DNA of 64,000 nucleotides from NCBI GenBank assembly GCA_965250195.1, contig OZ252295.1, positions 1,612,001-1,676,000 of the forward strand, in the 5' to 3' direction. Positions 61,413 to 64,000 of the stretch are shown here, piece by piece. A model generated the notes under the pieces. The model was not told where the DNA came from. It saw only the letters and a program-made list of their open reading frames with translations, and ran no database searches. Positions within the stretch are counted from its first letter, which is position 1; every line of letters begins with the position of its first letter. Position numbers and translations under genes: made by a program. The stretch comes from CAUZIR01 sp965250195. Its GTDB lineage: Bacteria; Chloroflexota; Dehalococcoidia; Lucifugimonadales; UBA2962.

Positions 61413-63474
61413 CCGGATCCTGGCCCTGCTAGAAGGGGGCCGCCCGAATGGACAGAGTCACATGGCGCTCTGCCCCGCCCACGAAGATCGACAGCCGTCC
61501 TTGTCCATCGGCGAAGGAGCGGACGGCAAAGCCCTGTTGAAGTGCCACGCAGGCTGCACGGTGACGGATGTCCTTGATGCCATCGGCCTTTCGAAGACAG
61601 ACCTGTTCTCGGAAGGGGGGAGGGGGGCTCCCCTACAGCCTGAACCGGTGGCAACCGATCAACCGGCAGGCCTTACAGCCGAGCAATACGCCACGGAAAA
61701 GCGGTTGCCCATAGAGTTTCTGTCCACATTGGGCGTGGAAACCGTGTACAGGAGCGGAGTGCCGACGGTGAAGATTCCGTACCTCGACGAGCAAGGAGAG
61801 GAATACAGGGTCAGGTCCCGTAAAGCTGGTTCAAGTTTTAGCTGGCGAAGCGGCGATAAAAAACCACTCATTCCCTACGGCGTGTGGCTTCCGCAGGTGC
61901 GCACCGGTACTGCCGGTGAGGTGGTTATCGTCGAGGGTGAAAGCGACGCTCAGACCCTCTGGCTCCACGACATACCGGCTCTCGGAGTGCCGGGCGCGAG
62001 CACCTGGAAGCACGAATCGGAAAAGTACCTTGATGGCTTCGAGACGATCTACCTCTTCGTCGAACCAGACCAAGGCGGTGAGACTCTATTGAAGTCGCTG
62101 GCGGGCTCCTCCATGAAGGACCGGATCTTCGTCATCACCACGGGCAAGTCCGGCTACAAAGACCCATCCGATATGCACGTCGCCGACCAGTATGGTTTTC
62201 TCGGACGGTTCCGTGATCTCATGGCTGATGCGGTGCCGCTTGCCGAGGTCGAGGCCGCTGAGAAAGAAGAATCCAGGAGCGCCGCCGCCAGCCTGGCATC
62301 GCCGATCTTGCCTGTAACGGACATACTCGGTGCCTTTTGCAAGACGTTGCGTGGCATTGGGGTAGCTGGTGAGGAGACTGTGGCAAAGCTTTTGTACTTG
62401 GTCTTCACGAGCCGCCTGCTAGATCAGCCAGTAAGCGCGATCGTGGTTGGGCCATCGTCGTCGGGCAAGAGTTATCTGGTCGAGTAGGTGCTCCGGTTCT
62501 TCCCCGAGGAGGGATTTCTTTTCCTAACCGCCATGTCCGACAAGTTCCTCGCGCACTTCAGTGCGCCGCTGAGCCACCGCCATCTCGTGATAGCCGAAGC
62601 AGCGGGGGCGAAGTCAGACACCAGCGAGTACTTAGTCAGGTCCTTGCTGTCGGAGGGCCGCGTCAGTTATGGCGTCGTGGAAACAGACGATGACGGCAAG
62701 CACCACTCGGTTCTAAAGCAGATGGATGGACCGACAGGCCTGGTTATGACAACCACCGCGTCCAAGATCCACCCGGAAAACGCCACGCGCCTGTTCGAGA
62801 TCCCGGTGACGGATACGCCAAACCAGACCCGGGCAATCAACCAGATGACCGGCAGGCGGCACAGCGGCACGGACGTGCACTTGCCTGACCTGGCCCCCTG
62901 GGTAGCATTTCAGGATTACCTATCTACCGGTCCGTCACAGGTCGTCATCCCGTTCGCTGAAGGAGTGGCCGAGCTTACGTCTGACACGGCGGTCCGTATG
63001 CGACGGTCGCTGAACCAGGTGCTTCTCCTGACCGGAACCCACGCACTGATTCACCAGCAGCACCGCGGGCGCGATGCAAAGGGTCGCGTTATCGCAACGT
63101 GGGATGACTACGAAGCCGTTCGTGAGCTCGTCCTGGATATCGTCGGCGAGGCTGTGTCCTCTTCGGTTACGGCCGCCATCAGGCAAACCGTTCAGGCGGT
63201 GGCAGCGATACGTGATGAGCTCGGAGGCACCTCCCCGGTGACCAACAAGCAACTTGAGGACAAGCTGGGAATCGGAAGGTCAGCGGTTAGCAGGCGGGTG
63301 AGCAAGACCATCGACCTCGGTTATCTGGTCAACGAAGAACCGGTAAAGGGCAAGCCCATGAAGCTGAAGATTGGGGATCCCATGCCGGAAGACCAGGCGG
63401 CCCTGCCTACGGTTGAGGAGCTGACGGCCTGGCCGGATAAAGCCGAAGGTGAACATCCAAGGAGGGCGGCATGA
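61399..63474 (+). pseudogene. Toprim/P-loop replication protein interrupted by an in-frame TAG
   Basis: Two open parts lie in one frame: 61399-62487 and 62488-63474, separated only by TAG at 62485-62487. Together they give 691 codons. The N-terminus has a CHC2-like zinc finger (CPAHEDRQPSLS and CHAGC), then a toprim domain (VIVEGESDAQTLW, LFVEPDQGG), then a P-loop ATPase whose Walker A GPSSSGKSYLVE directly precedes the stop. After it, VLRFFPEEGFLFLTAMSDKF continues the ATPase, and a C-terminal winged helix (LEDKLGIGRSAVSRRVSKT) follows. This is the architecture of primase/helicase-type replication proteins of plasmids and phage satellites. Other genes of the element end in TGA. Nonsense mutation, sequence error or readthrough cannot be told apart here. 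Confidence 0.8.
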
Positions 63475-63662
63475 TGACCGCCGGGCAAAAGCCGCGCACT
63501 GGCAGGCCCCCGCTCACTGATGACCCCGAGTTCCTGTCGCGCCTCTACGGGGTTCTGCCCGGCCTTGCAGCTGGGGATATCACCAAAGCTGACGCTGCCA
63601 AGCGAGTGGGTTGCTCGCGACGGTCACTGCGGAGGTACCGAGCTCAGGCCACTACAGATTGA
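63471..63662 (+). CDS. Small helix-turn-helix protein
   Basis: 63 residues (MMTAGQKPRTGRPPLTDDPE) with a Hin-like HTH in GDITKADAAKRVGCSRRSLR. Its ATG overlaps the previous stop (ATGA), so it is translationally coupled to the replication protein. Confidence 0.75.
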   Translation: MMTAGQKPRTGRPPLTDDPEFLSRLYGVLPGLAAGDITKADAAKRVGCSRRSLRRYRAQATTD

Positions 63663-63664
63663 AT

Positions 63665-63985
63665 TCACGCATTTTGAATTTCATCCCAATACTCTGCAAG
63701 GACCGGCGGAGACGCGAGACCCATCCCGAAGAACTTCAAGATCGTTTCATCTGTGAATTGGTCTCCGCCGGGAGGCCATTCGACTTGCGAGGCTACAGGT
63801 GGCGCAATCTTGGCGAGTCCCCTTCCTGGATAGCTAAGGACGGTACCCCAGTCTCGGACGATGCAGATCTTGAATATGAGGTATCCGATGACGCATGAAA
63901 AAAGAGCGCCGTGAGGAACACCGGTGGCGCCGGGTGGATGGTAAGGGCCAACTTCAAAGTACGCTGGCAATCCCCCTTTATACAT
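63665..63985 (-). CDS. Uncertain small hypothetical protein
   Basis: A 106-residue minus-strand frame ending KFFGMGLASPPVLAEYWDEI; an AAGGGGG near 63975 could serve a TTG start slightly inside. A plus-strand frame (63611-63898), which ends in an acidic tail after RFICELVSAGRPFDLRGYRW, competes over the same DNA. I cannot decide between them. Confidence 0.3.
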   Translation of the reverse strand: MYKGGLPAYFEVGPYHPPGATGVPHGALFSCVIGYLIFKICIVRDWGTVLSYPGRGLAKIAPPVASQVEWPPGGDQFTDETILKFFGMGLASPPVLAEYWDEIQNA

Positions 63986-64000
63986 GCCTACCCAGACAAA

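Larger units (their letters stand above)
58808..64000. mobile_element. Integrated element with tyrosine integrase (right end outside the window)
   Basis: It starts at a tRNA-Ile 3' half next to a complete integrase and carries an excisionase-like gene, a toprim/P-loop replication gene and small DNA-binding proteins. No capsid, terminase or conjugation genes are in the visible part, so it could be a phage satellite, an integrated plasmid or a prophage. Confidence 0.75.

Noticed and set aside
6669..63474. Genome-wide recoding of TAG as an amino acid, suggested by two in-frame TAG codons
   Set aside because: Many intact genes here end in TAG (helicase at 5834, hydrolases at 14881 and 17220, permease at 23707), and one of the two interrupted genes also has a frameshift. 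Local mutation or error is simpler.
1..64000. CRISPR arrays, rRNA genes or insertion sequences with transposases
   Set aside because: No regularly spaced repeats, rRNA-like segments or transposase frames were seen on either strand.

Overview
The window is a GC-rich bacterial chromosome segment with no rRNA or other marker gene to fix the taxon. The gene mix suggests Chloroflexota, most likely a Dehalococcoidia/SAR202-type lineage. It has many lipoproteins with Thr/Pro-rich linkers, CaiB-type CoA transferase, Gfo/Idh and phosphotriesterase catabolic genes, collagen-like lipoproteins, and a small HPPTCTC-type protein. This placement is inference.

Layout. Positions 1-5.9 kb carry a left-edge metallopeptidase-like membrane protein, an oxidoreductase, a DUF503 gene and an MrfA/YprA-like helicase, ending at tRNA-Pro. 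Positions 6.0-8.9 kb are an accessory patch with a broken HtrA-like lipoprotein gene. Positions 9-13.7 kb hold an M23-like lipoprotein, an acetyltransferase and two deacetylases. Positions 13.8-19.5 kb are a hydrolase run (phosphotriesterase-like, penicillin acylase, CocE/NonD). Positions 19.7-24.7 kb hold prfB, with its programmed frameshift, and a peptide ABC transporter. Positions 24.7-29.2 kb hold a gluzincin peptidase and a probable inositol-phospholipid cluster (CDP-alcohol phosphatidyltransferase, GT4 glycosyltransferase, inositol-1-phosphate synthase). Positions 29.4-39 kb hold a CoA transferase, a 2-hydroxyacid dehydrogenase, glmU, a CorC/HlyC protein, two collagen-like lipoproteins and an antiporter. 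Two tRNA-Arg genes follow. Positions 39.5-49.3 kb are one long minus-strand run: ABC exporter, phoB-phoR, pstC-pstA-pstB and phoU. Positions 49.3-52.5 kb are small metabolic genes including thiL.

From 52.6 kb to the right edge the region is mobile. Two direct repeats of about 310-325 bp (52609 and 58808) each hold the 3' half of a tRNA-Ile(GAT) gene followed by the end of a tyrosine integrase. In the left copy only the last 46 or so integrase codons remain. In the right copy the integrase is complete and is followed by an excisionase-like gene, a toprim/P-loop replication gene split by an amber codon, and small regulators. This reads as two elements integrated in tandem at one tRNA gene, the left one decayed.

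The most striking gene lies in the decayed element: a DUF3179-family lipoprotein (53886-55310, minus). Its reading frame is cut by a single TGA exactly where the family has the first Cys of its conserved CxxC motif. A bacterial SECIS-like hairpin with a GGTT loop starts 15 nt after that TGA. It is a strong candidate for a selenoprotein with a U-x-x-C motif that an ordinary gene caller would split in two. A short repeat (core CCGGTTGAGCC) also recurs at the borders of single accessory genes, giving a cassette-like pattern of unknown origin.
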